NCBI RefSeq assembly: GCF_002150505.1
Contig: NZ_MSSV01000004.1
Span: forward strand, 310,001 to 374,000
Direction of reading: 5' to 3'
Source: Algoriphagus ratkowskyi
GTDB taxonomy: Bacteria > Bacteroidota > Bacteroidia > Cytophagales > Cyclobacteriaceae
Length of the DNA: 64,000 nt
Both the position numbers and the translations under genes were made by a program. The notes under the pieces were generated by a model. It ran no database searches, was not told the origin of the DNA, and was given only the letters and a program-made list of their open reading frames with translations. Positions 25,174-34,020 of this stretch are shown here, piece by piece; positions within the stretch are counted from its first letter, which is position 1, and each line of letters begins with the position of its first letter.

Positions 25174-26493
25174 TCAATAAGCAGGAAACTCCTGTTTCAA
25201 TCCTTTGAACTGATCGATCATTTCCCATTTGGGTCTATAGAAGGTATTTAGAATTCTGCCGCCAACCGAACCATTTTCTAGGACATTAAGAGCAGCAGCT
25301 AGGCGAAGATCATTTTGATTTCCCCAGTCAAATTGTGGTGTGTCACCTACAGCAAAGTCAGCTGGAAATCCATCGAAGTAGTCTGCTTTCCCTTCCGAAT
25401 TTGCAATAGCAAAAGTGATGGGTACTAACTCTACATTATTATTCTTGAGGGTACTGTTAAAGCTGGAAAGTGGAAATGAACCCACCGGCTTTCCAAAGGT
25501 ATTGTCACCGACTAAAGTGATGGCTATATAAGGATCCAGTGAATTGATTACTAATTCCGATGCAGAGGCTGTTCCTCTAGATGTAATAAAAATCAGCTTG
25601 TCCAAGTTTAGGTTTCCCAGCTTTTTGAAGTTCACGCTTTTTTGAGTTTCCGCTTTAAGGGAATTCAGCTTGTTAGTGTACATCAGTTTATTGGTGTTAG
25701 CAGCTTGGATGATGTAGTTGTTAATTTGTTCAGCTACGGCAACAGATCCTCCGCCATTGTAACGGAGATCTATGATCAGTTTCTGTATTCCAGCAGCTTC
25801 GAAAAACTTCATAGATTCATCCACTTCCAAACTTTTGGTGGGGGATTGGCCAGCTGTAGCTTTGAAACTTTGATAGACCCAGTAACCAACTTTTTTGCCA
25901 GCTAAGTCAATGACTTCCTGATGCAACACTGAGTTTGACTGATATTCAGCCTTTACATTGGTACGCATGGTAATGGTGCCGTCAGGTAATTTGAAACTAA
26001 AGGAGTTGCTTATGCCGGGATCAGCAGCTCCTAGCTGAAAATCATATCCTCCCGTGCTGGTTTTATATTGAGCGATTGCTTTTCCGTTTATTCCAGTGAT
26101 CTCCCAACCTCGTTTCCAGCCATCTTTTCCCGCAGGGGAATCATCGTAGACAAATGTTAAATACAATCTTTCCGTAGCATCAAAGGCGAATCCAAAGCCG
26201 TGACCTGCATTTCTTCCGACAAACGCGTTGTTGAAGGCTTCCTGGGTTGTTAGATAAGAAAATCGATCTAGGGGTTTGAATTTAAGGGCTTCAAGGAAGT
26301 CTTCATTGGTGGAAAAATCAGCAGTATTCAAGTTAGCCGGTAGTTCCTTGTTCCAGAAGTACCATTCTTGCATGGCTTCAAAAATTGCACCTTTCACTTT
26401 GTCAGATTGTGGATCGGGAATGATCTCTTCCTTAGGGTCACAAGACCAGATGAGAACTAGTAACAATCCGAAAATCCACTTTGAGTTGTTCAT
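25174..26493 (-). CDS. S41-family peptidase, putative lipoprotein
   Basis: 439 residues. A lipoprotein signal with cysteine C18 (LIWSC) indicates outer-membrane or periplasmic anchoring. After a helical N-terminal region, a PDZ-like segment (about 105-165, GHGFGFAFDATERL...WEITGINGKAI) precedes the tail-specific protease core (about 215-400) with nucleophile Ser in TSRGTASASELV and the partner Lys in NTFGKPVGS. It degrades proteins or peptides from exposed C-termini. It lies convergent to the M24/M1 peptidase pair and is a separate unit. Confidence 0.88.
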   Translation of the reverse strand: MNNSKWIFGLLLVLIWSCDPKEEIIPDPQSDKVKGAIFEAMQEWYFWNKELPANLNTADFSTNEDFLEALKFKPLDRFSYLTTQEAFNNAFVGRNAGHGFGFAFDATERLYLTFVYDDSPAGKDGWKRGWEITGINGKAIAQYKTSTGGYDFQLGAADPGISNSFSFKLPDGTITMRTNVKAEYQSNSVLHQEVIDLAGKKVGYWVYQSFKATAGQSPTKSLEVDESMKFFEAAGIQKLIIDLRYNGGGSVAVAEQINNYIIQAANTNKLMYTNKLNSLKAETQKSVNFKKLGNLNLDKLIFITSRGTASASELVINSLDPYIAITLVGDNTFGKPVGSFPLSSFNSTLKNNNVELVPITFAIANSEGKADYFDGFPADFAVGDTPQFDWGNQNDLRLAAALNVLENGSVGGRILNTFYRPKWEMIDQFKGLKQEFPAY

Positions 26494-26545
26494 ATATTCA
26501 GGCTTAGCTGTAACTAACTACGAGTGAAAGGTGCTTTTAGATGTA

Positions 26546-26938
26546 TTAGATGGCGATGTCGTATACTTGGACTTTTTTCCACATGTGAGAATACTTCTCA
26601 ATAAACTCCAAATGAAGCGGATCTGTTTGATAAACCAATTGATCTTCTAAGCTATCAAAGAAAGCCGTACAGGAGACTTGAAAGCTATGGTCGACCACTT
26701 CTCTGTCCTCTGTTGCCGCGGGAGTGCCAGCGATAAATTTGCCCACGGTCTTACATCTGCCTAACATAGGCACTGCTTCGTTGAGGAATTCTTTTGTATT
26801 GGCGGTGTCGTGTAGCCAGAAGTATACTTGATGAATCATTTTTTGTTTTGCCATATCTTTAGCGATTGCGGTTATAGGTAGGACAGCGGTAGCACTCGCC
26901 ACGCCGATGGTTTTGATAAATTGTCTTCTTGATTTCAT
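26546..26938 (-). CDS. Tat-exported Dabb (stress-responsive alpha/beta barrel) protein
   Basis: 130 residues. Twin-arginine leader SRRQFIKT followed by a hydrophobic stretch and ITAIA cleavage region; the remainder (about 35-130) is a dimeric alpha/beta-barrel domain with the IHQVYFWL opening strand, HSFQVSC and a C-terminal HLEFIEKYSHMWKKVQVYD. Dabb proteins bind or transform small hydrophobic molecules in some cases; no reaction can be predicted. Export in folded form through Tat suggests a cofactor or early folding. Confidence 0.85.
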   Translation of the reverse strand: MKSRRQFIKTIGVASATAVLPITAIAKDMAKQKMIHQVYFWLHDTANTKEFLNEAVPMLGRCKTVGKFIAGTPAATEDREVVDHSFQVSCTAFFDSLEDQLVYQTDPLHLEFIEKYSHMWKKVQVYDIAI

Positions 26939-27105
26939 GAAAATATATTATTGGTATGAGGCTTTTATTGGCTTTTACTAACGGACAAAAATCAGGATTA
27001 ACTGTGATTCTAAAGATAAAAATTTAAATTACTTTTAGATAATCAGGCAGTTTTTAGCTTTCATTTTAAATCTCAACTCTCTTTTTTTCAATAAACCATC
27101 AGACG

Positions 27106-28092
27106 ATGAAATATAGAAGCTTAGGTAAGACCGATTGGGAAGTAGCTGAAATAGGTCTAGGGACATGGCAAATAGGAGGTGGTTGGGGAAATCCCTTTAA
27201 CCCTAAAATTGCTTCAGAAATACTACATAAGGCATTCGATAAGGGTGTGAATTTTGTTGATACTGCAGATGTATATGATGCTGGGGCAAGTGAAGCTGCG
27301 GTAGGTAAAGCTGTGAGAGAAAGATCTGAAAAGATCTATGTAGCAACCAAATGCGGAAGAAGGATTCATCCGCACATAGACGAAACCTACTCCGTAGAGA
27401 AACTACGTCGTCATGTGGAAGACAGTCTTCGCAATACGGGGCTGAATCGGTTGGATTTAATCCAATTGCATTGCCCACCGACTTCGGTGTATCAACGAGA
27501 TGAGATTTTCGGATTGTTTGAAAAGCTGAAGACTGAAGGTAAAATCGCTGCTATGGGAGTAAGTGTGGAGCAGGTGGAGGAGGCCAAATCTGCAATGGAA
27601 TATGAGATTGTTTCCTGTGTTCAGGTGATTTTTAATATGTTTCGGCAGAAGCCTGCAGAAGAGCTTTTTGGTATTGCTGCCGCAAAAAATGTCGGATTAA
27701 TTATCCGTGTTCCCTTGGCTAGTGGTTTGCTTTCAGGAAAAATCACAAAAGACACTAATTTTTGTCATGATGATCACAGGTTTTTTAACCGGGAAGGGAA
27801 GGCTTTTGATAAAGGAGAGACCTTTTCAGGCGTGCCGTTGGTTAAAGCATTTCCGGCAGTAGAGGAATTGCGGGAGATTTTCAAAGGTGACGGAGCTTTG
27901 GCTGCGATAGCCCTTCGCTGGATTTTGATGTACGATGAGGTAAGTGTTGTAATCCCCGGAGCATCGAAAGCATCACAATTGGAAGCGAATGTATTAGCTG
28001 GGGAACTAGCACGTTTGTCAGACGAGCAAATGAAGGGAGTTAAATCTATCTATGATAAATACATCCGTGAGGAAGTTCATGGGCAGTGGTAA
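27106..28092 (+). CDS. Aldo/keto reductase
   Basis: 328 residues, (beta/alpha)8 NADPH-dependent oxidoreductase. Tetrad residues appear as D52 and Y57 (NFVDTADVYDAG), K82 (YVATKCG) and H122 (LIQLHCP). The C-terminal region with VIPGASKASQLEANV binds NADPH phosphate. It reduces aldehydes or ketones of unknown identity, cytoplasmic. It stands alone and is transcribed toward the typA terminator. Confidence 0.92.
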   Translation: MKYRSLGKTDWEVAEIGLGTWQIGGGWGNPFNPKIASEILHKAFDKGVNFVDTADVYDAGASEAAVGKAVRERSEKIYVATKCGRRIHPHIDETYSVEKLRRHVEDSLRNTGLNRLDLIQLHCPPTSVYQRDEIFGLFEKLKTEGKIAAMGVSVEQVEEAKSAMEYEIVSCVQVIFNMFRQKPAEELFGIAAAKNVGLIIRVPLASGLLSGKITKDTNFCHDDHRFFNREGKAFDKGETFSGVPLVKAFPAVEELREIFKGDGALAAIALRWILMYDEVSVVIPGASKASQLEANVLAGELARLSDEQMKGVKSIYDKYIREEVHGQW

Positions 28093-28460
28093 ACTGGAGA
28101 AGGCTACAGCGGAAGGTAAGTTTCAAGAGATATGGATCTTATATTATTATTGTTCTTTAAAACCCGAACAGCGGCAAGAGTATCACTCGTCATTTCTTAA
28201 TTCCAATGCATTTCTCATGTTAAGAAACTACGGAGAAACTAAACTATTAATAATTCTCCTTCACGGTTTTAGTTTTTGGATTCTCACTCTATTGCCCTAG
28301 CAAATAGACCTGCGCCTAGTTATGACAAGCTATTAGCTCTACATGAAATAAATTAATGGGCTCTCTGCGAGAACTCTCTGGCATTTACGGTCAAAACAAT
28401 AAAAAATCCCTCAAACTATCGCTTGAGGGATTTCAATATATTCTTGATTCTAAGATTTAC
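28093..28460. other. 368-base convergent intergenic region
   Basis: It separates the aldo/keto reductase from typA. Apart from the typA terminator at 28401-28433 nothing is recognised. An open frame at 28052-28300 overlaps the reductase in another frame and lacks coding character. Confidence 0.5.
28401..28433 (-). terminator. Terminator of typA
   Basis: 11-bp stem AAATCCCTCAA (28404-28414) / TTGAGGGATTT (28423-28433). On the minus strand it is followed by a U-run (A-run 28401-28406 on the + strand), 28 bases after the typA stop. Confidence 0.85.
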
Positions 28461-30266
28461 TTAAGAATCTTTCTTAGCGTTTCTAGTTCTTTCGCCTTCG
28501 TCCAAATAGATTTTTCTCATTCGGATAGACTTAGGAGTGATCTCTAGGTACTCATCCTTTTGGATGTATTCCATAGATTCTTCTAGAGAGAATTTCTTAG
28601 CTGGAGTGATACGCGCGTTGTCATCAGAACCTGAAGCACGCATGTTGGTCAATTTCTTGCCTTTCTGCACGTTCACCACGATATCATTGTCACGAGAATT
28701 TTCACCGATTACCTGACCTGTGTAAAGATCGTCACCTGGCTCTACGAAGAATGTTCCTCTGTCCTGAAGTTTATCGATCGCGTAAGCAGTACACTGCCCG
28801 CCATCCATAGAAATCAATGAACCGTTAGTACGACCTGGGATCGGGCCTTTGAAAGGCTCGTAGGAAGTAAATCTGTGGTTCATGATCGCTTCACCTTGAG
28901 TAGCAGTAAGCATATTGTTTCTCAAACCGATCAATCCTCTTGATGGGATGTTGAATTCCAAATGCTGAAGATCACCCTTTGGCTCCATGATTACCAATTC
29001 ACCTTTACGCTGAGTTGCTAGTTCGATCACTTTACCAGCAGTTTCCTGAGGTACGTCAACTACCAAGGTCTCAATAGGCTCACATTTAGTGCCATCGATT
29101 TCTTTGAAAATCACCTGTGGTTGACCTACTTGAAGCTCGTAACCTTCTCTCCTCATCGTTTCAATCAAAACCGACAAGTGAAGAATACCACGACCGTAAA
29201 CCAAGAACTTATCTTCAGAATCAGTTGATTCTACACGAAGTGCAAGGTTTTTCTCAGTCTCTTTCATCAGACGGTCTCTAAGGTGACGGGAAGTCACAAA
29301 TTTTCCTTCTTTACCGAAGAAAGGAGAGTTATTGATTGTGAAGAGCATATTCATGGTAGGCTCATCGATAGAGATACGAGGAAGGGCTTCCTGATTTTCA
29401 ACATCAGAGATAGTATCTCCAATCTCGAAATCTTCGATGCCGGTCACTGCGCAGATATCACCAGCCGGTACTTCAGTAACTCTAAGTTTACCTAGACCTT
29501 CAAAAGTATGAAGCTCTTTTACTTTCATCTTTTTGACTGTACCATCAGCCTTCATCAAAGCGATCTGCTGACCTTCTTTGATCACGCCTCTTTTTACACG
29601 ACCGATAGCAATTCTACCTACGAAATTGGAGTAATCCAATGACGTGATCTGCATCTGAAGTGTACCTTCGTCGATTTTTGGAGCTGGAATGTGTTCTAAA
29701 ATAGCGTCCAAGAGAGGGAAGATGTCTTCTGTAGGGTTTTTCCAATCTGGACCCATCCAGTTTTGCTTAGCCGAACCGTAAAGCGTCTGGAATTCCAGCT
29801 GCTCTTCAGTTGCGTCCAAGTTGAACATCAATTCGAATACTGACTCCTGAACTTCGTCTGGGCGACAGTTTTCTTTATCAACTTTGTTTACAACGACAAT
29901 AGGAGTCAATCCAAGATCCAATGCTTTGCCCAATACAAATCGGGTCTGAGGCATAGGGCCTTCGAAAGCATCCACCAAAAGGATCACTCCATCAGCCATC
30001 TTCAATACTCGCTCTACTTCACCACCGAAATCGGCGTGACCAGGGGTATCGATAATGTTGATTTTAGCGTCTTTGTAACGAACGGATACATTCTTTGAAA
30101 GAATTGTAATTCCTCTTTCACGCTCCAGGTCGTTGCTGTCAAGAATCAAATCTTGAAACTGCTGGTTCTCTCTGAAAATCTGAGAAGCATGAATGATTTT
30201 ATCCACGAGTGTGGTCTTGCCGTGGTCAACGTGTGCGATAATCGCAATATTCCTAATGTTCTGCAT
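28461..30266 (-). CDS. typA: Ribosome-associated GTPase TypA/BipA
   Basis: 601 residues from ATG at 30266; an upstream in-frame ATG at 30296 would add ten non-conserved residues. Elongation-factor-like: G1 AHVDHGKTT, G3 DTPGHADFGGEVER, G4 NKVDKE, then EF-Tu domain II, two EF-G-like alpha/beta domains and a unique C-terminal region with TAYAIDKLQDRG and DDNARITPAKKFSLEE. It assists 50S assembly and translation at low temperature or under stress. Single-gene unit with its own terminator. Confidence 0.97.
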   Translation of the reverse strand: MQNIRNIAIIAHVDHGKTTLVDKIIHASQIFRENQQFQDLILDSNDLERERGITILSKNVSVRYKDAKINIIDTPGHADFGGEVERVLKMADGVILLVDAFEGPMPQTRFVLGKALDLGLTPIVVVNKVDKENCRPDEVQESVFELMFNLDATEEQLEFQTLYGSAKQNWMGPDWKNPTEDIFPLLDAILEHIPAPKIDEGTLQMQITSLDYSNFVGRIAIGRVKRGVIKEGQQIALMKADGTVKKMKVKELHTFEGLGKLRVTEVPAGDICAVTGIEDFEIGDTISDVENQEALPRISIDEPTMNMLFTINNSPFFGKEGKFVTSRHLRDRLMKETEKNLALRVESTDSEDKFLVYGRGILHLSVLIETMRREGYELQVGQPQVIFKEIDGTKCEPIETLVVDVPQETAGKVIELATQRKGELVIMEPKGDLQHLEFNIPSRGLIGLRNNMLTATQGEAIMNHRFTSYEPFKGPIPGRTNGSLISMDGGQCTAYAIDKLQDRGTFFVEPGDDLYTGQVIGENSRDNDIVVNVQKGKKLTNMRASGSDDNARITPAKKFSLEESMEYIQKDEYLEITPKSIRMRKIYLDEGERTRNAKKDS

Positions 30267-30452
30267 GGTTTGCTTATTGAGGCTGCAAAAGTACAAATAA
30301 AATTTTGGAGTAAGGTTATCTACCTGTGAAGTTTAGTGTTATGTATCTCAAAGCTTGGATTTAGATCTATAAAGTATGGTTTGAATTGCGCGATACTTTT
30401 GGGTTTTATGAAAAAGGCTTTCAATAATCGCTGAGATTACTGCAATCATCAA

Positions 30453-31154
30453 TTACGCGAGCTCGTAGATTGCTTGTAGTTTTTTGGTTTCTTCGACTGA
30501 TTTATTTAGTACACGGGGGATTAAAAAGATAGAGATAAAGCACGCGAGCATAATGATAATGCCAAACCATGTAAATATGCTTTGAGCGGTAAATGCAAAG
30601 GTGTAATCTGGGTTTTCGAAATACAGCAGACTATGAAGGTTGAACTGTAACATTACATTGAAAAAGCCAAATGAATTTGTTGAGCTTCTATAGGATACAT
30701 AGTTTTTAAGATTCTTGTTGGTGTTCCAATATCTAATAATGGTGAAGATTATAGCGATTAAAGTGAACGCTCCTCCCCAAACAGGTAAACTCACTTGCTC
30801 TCCAAAAAGGCTGCTGTTCGTGCTCAGCCAATAGAGAATATACCCCACTGCCAAAGGGTAGATGATTCTAAGGCTTTTAAAGATGGTTTTAAACTCTTCC
30901 CAGAAAAATCTTCGATAACGCCTTTCTATACTTTTGGTATAAGACTCAGCCAAATCTGAAAACCCAAAAATCCCGAACTCCCCATGAACTTTGCGGAATG
31001 CATCCTCCAGTGGTAGATTTGGATTTTCGTCCAACAGCACTTCCACCTTACAGGCCACATGATCCAAGATCTCATATTGCAGATCGATCTCCGGATAGCC
31101 TTTATAGGAGATAAGCTTTTTGAGAGTAGTGATTTGAGAAGGAGAGAGTTTCAT
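30453..31154 (-). CDS. PadR-associated membrane protein, third paralogue
   Basis: 233 residues. N-terminal soluble helical segment (1-85) MKLSPSQITTLKKLISYKGY...LQYEILDHVACKVE shares the L-S-P-S-Q-I ... E-[IL]-x-D-H pattern with its two neighbours; then four membrane segments (about 95-115, 122-142, 168-185 and 195-215). The N-terminal helix bundle resembles the HAAS module seen beside PadR regulators in other bacteria. Overlaps the preceding gene by 4 bases. Function unknown; possibly a membrane sensor or effector controlled by the PadR gene at the head of the operon. Confidence 0.75.
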   Translation of the reverse strand: MKLSPSQITTLKKLISYKGYPEIDLQYEILDHVACKVEVLLDENPNLPLEDAFRKVHGEFGIFGFSDLAESYTKSIERRYRRFFWEEFKTIFKSLRIIYPLAVGYILYWLSTNSSLFGEQVSLPVWGGAFTLIAIIFTIIRYWNTNKNLKNYVSYRSSTNSFGFFNVMLQFNLHSLLYFENPDYTFAFTAQSIFTWFGIIIMLACFISIFLIPRVLNKSVEETKKLQAIYELA

Positions 31155-31774
31155 GCCAATTGAGCTCTTTTTACAGTGCTAGAAAGCACTCTGAATCCAG
31201 CTACAAGAAGTAAGCAGAACCAGAAAGTAAACGCATAAAGCAAGGTTTGATCGGTATGTCCAGTCCACTGCAGCCAGTCTAGTTGCAATACAAATTGACT
31301 TAATATGGCGATCATGAATAGCGTATTGCCAGCAGCTACGATTTGAGAGTTTTTGAGCAGTCTAGTTCTGATTAGTCCCAATAGTGCAACAGATGAGAAT
31401 GCTATGATAAATGAAATCTTCAAGACCATCTCTGCAAAATCAGGAGTGGTGTGAGAAAAAACATTTATCCAAAAGCCAATTAGGCAAGTCATAATGACAA
31501 CTTTAAAAAGCAGCCAAAAAGAAAGCATCTTGTTGAAAATTGCCTTCAGCATTCCTACATGTGTTTGAAGTAGAAGACTTCGCTGGTACTTACTTTTTTC
31601 GAGGCTGCGTAATTTTTCCTGTAGCAGTGAATCGAAAGACCTTCCTTGCGCTAGTTTGCCTTCAATCTCAGAAGCAAAGTGGTCTACCAATTCGGCTCTA
31701 ATATCTTCGTAATAGATCTTTCCATTAGAGAGAGAGGATTGAATTTGGGTAATTTGTGATGGGGAGAGTATCAA
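31151..31774 (-). CDS. PadR-associated membrane protein, second paralogue
   Basis: 207 residues. Opening MILSPSQITQIQSSLSNGKI then YEDIRAELVDHFASEIE, nearly the same register as the third paralogue. The soluble part spans about 1-78 and four hydrophobic segments follow (about 82-104, 112-135, 145-165 and 175-195). Its start overlaps the previous stop (ATGA) and its stop overlaps the next start, so all three paralogues are translated as a coupled set. Confidence 0.75.
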   Translation of the reverse strand: MILSPSQITQIQSSLSNGKIYYEDIRAELVDHFASEIEGKLAQGRSFDSLLQEKLRSLEKSKYQRSLLLQTHVGMLKAIFNKMLSFWLLFKVVIMTCLIGFWINVFSHTTPDFAEMVLKISFIIAFSSVALLGLIRTRLLKNSQIVAAGNTLFMIAILSQFVLQLDWLQWTGHTDQTLLYAFTFWFCLLLVAGFRVLSSTVKRAQLA

Positions 31775-32454
31775 ATTGAGTGAAGTTTGGTTGTAGTAGA
31801 AAAGCCTAGGGAAAGTACAATTCTAAATAATGAAAGACCATAGATGAGCACGATCAGAAGGAAAATGTTGCTGATGTCAAAGAAACCGGCTTGATGGAAA
31901 ATAATTTCTAATCTCATATTTGGAATATTCAGTATGGAAGATATGCCTACCCCAGATAAAATCGCAAATCGACCATAAATTTCTTGGGTTACTGCCCGAA
32001 CATAGCTTTTTTTCCAAAAGACTAGATTGAAGTGAAATAAGGATTTGTCTTTGGAAAACATGAATACTAAACCTGTCACGATAACTATCCCGAGCCATGC
32101 ACTCAATAGATATTTGCCAAATAGAATTGAGATTAGAACTGATACTGTTGAAAGAGCGATAAAGGAAATGGAAGTCCGAACATCATATTTCCAAAACATG
32201 AAACTCTCGATTTGCATCTTAGTCACTTGTTTTTGAGATGTTTTTCGCAACTCTTTTTCCATTTTTTTCACTGCATCTCTAGAGAAATCTTTATTCAATT
32301 TTCGGAAAACCTCTGCTGAGTCAGCCACTGAACATCTTTCAAGCGCACTATGGTAATGATCAAAGGTCTCCTCGTACACTTCTGTATAGCGTATATGAAG
32401 ACTTTTGAGTCGAGTATGTATCCATTCGAGTTCCTGTTCTGTAAGTTTTCTCAT
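31771..32454 (-). CDS. PadR-associated membrane protein, first paralogue
   Basis: 227 residues. N-terminal helix pair KLTEQELEWIHTRLKS...YTEVYEETFDHYHSALE (about 3-42) aligns with the DH-containing segments of the two following genes, although divergence is high. Four to five membrane segments lie between about 90 and 225. It sits 19 bases after padR and begins a coupled run of three. The soluble-helix plus four-TM layout points to a sensory or regulatory membrane protein; no enzyme motif is seen. Confidence 0.75.
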   Translation of the reverse strand: MRKLTEQELEWIHTRLKSLHIRYTEVYEETFDHYHSALERCSVADSAEVFRKLNKDFSRDAVKKMEKELRKTSQKQVTKMQIESFMFWKYDVRTSISFIALSTVSVLISILFGKYLLSAWLGIVIVTGLVFMFSKDKSLFHFNLVFWKKSYVRAVTQEIYGRFAILSGVGISSILNIPNMRLEIIFHQAGFFDISNIFLLIVLIYGLSLFRIVLSLGFSTTTKLHSI

Positions 32455-32473
32455 AGCTTCTTGATTAAAAAAA

Positions 32474-32821
32474 TTAGATGTTGAAACCTGGTTTAAGGTC
32501 TGGAGTCAGGATTCGTTGGAGGTTTTCTACGAAGCCTTGCAACTCAGACATTTTGCTGGTGACTTCCTTCTGTCCATCCTTAGTCAGGCTATAATACTTT
32601 CTGACTCGGTTGTCCACTTGCTCGATTTCTGTACTCAATAACCCTTCTGCTTCCAGTTTGTGCAACGCAGGGTAGAGCGCGCCTTCGGTGATTTTGATTT
32701 CACCTGCAGTCAGTTCTTTAACACGTTGGGTTATTTCATACCCATACATACGTTCATTCTCTTCCAAGAGCTTTAGAATGATCGTTTGTAGAGAGCCTTT
32801 GATTAAATTATTGTTTGACAT
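32474..32821 (-). CDS. PadR-family transcriptional regulator
   Basis: 115 residues. Winged helix-turn-helix of the short PadR-s2 type: LIKGSLQTIILKLLEE, ERMYGYEITQRV, and the wing KITEGALYPALHKLEAEGLL...RKYYSLTKDGQ. Such repressors respond to small molecules or membrane-active compounds and often control a neighbouring membrane-protein operon and themselves. The promoter region upstream has a TATATTTG -7 element overlapped by a TATATA...TATATA near-palindrome that could be its operator. Confidence 0.92.
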   Translation of the reverse strand: MSNNNLIKGSLQTIILKLLEENERMYGYEITQRVKELTAGEIKITEGALYPALHKLEAEGLLSTEIEQVDNRVRKYYSLTKDGQKEVTSKMSELQGFVENLQRILTPDLKPGFNI

Positions 32822-32847
32822 AGTTTCGCTGAATTACCTAGCTAAAC

Positions 32848-32870
32848 CAAATATATAGAAAAATTATATA
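32848..32870 (-). promoter_or_regulatory. padR promoter -7 element with possible PadR operator
   Basis: On the minus strand TATATTTG (32848-32855 on +) matches TAnnTTTG, placing the start site about 20 bases before the padR ATG. TATATA at 32852-32857 and 32865-32870 form an inverted pair with a 7-base spacer overlapping the promoter, a plausible autoregulatory site. Confidence 0.5.
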
Positions 32871-32943
32871 CATAAGAATTTTAGGTATTATTTTTACTGG
32901 AGTTTTTTAGAGAGGAGTGTATTAGGGATTTAATGCATGTTTG

Positions 32944-33013
32944 ATGCCCGATGTCCGATGCCTGATGTTTGATGTCCGATGCGGCACTCAACGGTCACCC
33001 GACATCGGACATC
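32944..33013. repeat. GATGTCCGATG repeat cluster before glutaminase
   Basis: GATGCCCGATGTCCGATGCC, GATGTCCGATGCGG and the oppositely oriented CGACATCGGACATCG lie within 70 bases. The same 12-base word and its complement flank the pre-hisH hairpin at 15361-15400. Located between padR and glsA. Confidence 0.6.
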
Positions 33014-33071
33014 GTGCCAATTATCTAAACAAACTCTTTCATTCCCACCCAAATTTCCGCACTTTTCTAGA

Positions 33072-33986
33072 ATGGATTACCAACACCTTATTGAAGAAGT
33101 GTACCAGGAAGTACAAGAAGAGAACCTTAGAGGAAAAGTTGCCGACTACATTCCTGAAATTGCCAACGTAGATCCGAACAAGTTTGGAATAGCATTGGTG
33201 GATCTCAAAGGAAATGTTTTTGGAGCAGGAGATTATAAGGAACAGTTTTCCATTCAAAGTATCAGCAAGGTTCATACGCTCACGATGGTGTTCAAGGCCT
33301 TCGATACAAAACTTTGGTCACGTGTGAATGTGGAGCCGAGTGGTGATCCATTCAACTCCATAGCGCAGCTGGAGTACGAAAAGGGGATTCCGAGAAATCC
33401 TTTTATAAATGCAGGAGCATTAGTGATTACAGATGCATTGTGCAGCAAATTTGAGAAACCTATAGCTCAACTGACCGAGTTTATAAATGAGATAGCTGGC
33501 GATACCTGTGTGAAAATCAACCCTGATGTCAAAAATTCAGAAAAGAATCATGGTGAACGCAATACGGCCTTGGCCTATTTTCTAAAGTCCTTTAAGAATT
33601 TCAACAATCCCATCGAAGAGGTACTAGAAGTTTATTTTTCGCAATGTGCTATTGCGATGAGTTGTGTAGATCTAGCTAAATCATTCTCATTTCTTGCCAA
33701 TGACGGCTATTCTATTTTTGCCGAAAGGCAGATTCTATCAGAAAGCAACGCCAGACGGATTAATGCGCTGATGCTGACCTGTGGGTTTTATGATGAAGCA
33801 GGGGAGTTTGCCTTTAGAGTAGGTCTTCCTGGTAAAAGTGGAGTAGGAGGAGGGGTGGCCGCTGTGATGCCACATAAGTTCAGCATTGCAGTTTGGAGCC
33901 CTGAACTGAATGAAAAGGGCAATTCCGTCAAATCAATTAAAGCCTTGGAGCTTTTGACTAATAAATTGGAATTTTCTTTATTCTAA
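33072..33986 (+). CDS. glsA: Glutaminase (serine-dependent beta-lactamase fold)
   Basis: 304 residues from ATG at 33072; the longer open frame from 32979 starts inside a repeat and adds unconserved residues. Catalytic S63-x-x-K66 in IQSISKVH; the later conserved NPFINAGALV and the C-terminal GLPGKSGVGGGVAAV are family signatures. It hydrolyses glutamine to glutamate and ammonia in the cytoplasm. Single-gene unit, convergent with the DUF389 gene (34-base gap). Confidence 0.95.
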   Translation: MDYQHLIEEVYQEVQEENLRGKVADYIPEIANVDPNKFGIALVDLKGNVFGAGDYKEQFSIQSISKVHTLTMVFKAFDTKLWSRVNVEPSGDPFNSIAQLEYEKGIPRNPFINAGALVITDALCSKFEKPIAQLTEFINEIAGDTCVKINPDVKNSEKNHGERNTALAYFLKSFKNFNNPIEEVLEVYFSQCAIAMSCVDLAKSFSFLANDGYSIFAERQILSESNARRINALMLTCGFYDEAGEFAFRVGLPGKSGVGGGVAAVMPHKFSIAVWSPELNEKGNSVKSIKALELLTNKLEFSLF

Positions 33987-34020
33987 ATTTTCACTTTAGC
34001 TCATTAGATAGGGGCTTTGG

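Noticed and set aside
28052..28300. Open frame overlapping the 3' end of the aldo/keto reductase
   Set aside because: It overlaps in another frame, its composition is not protein-like, and it ends in low-complexity sequence without a partner.
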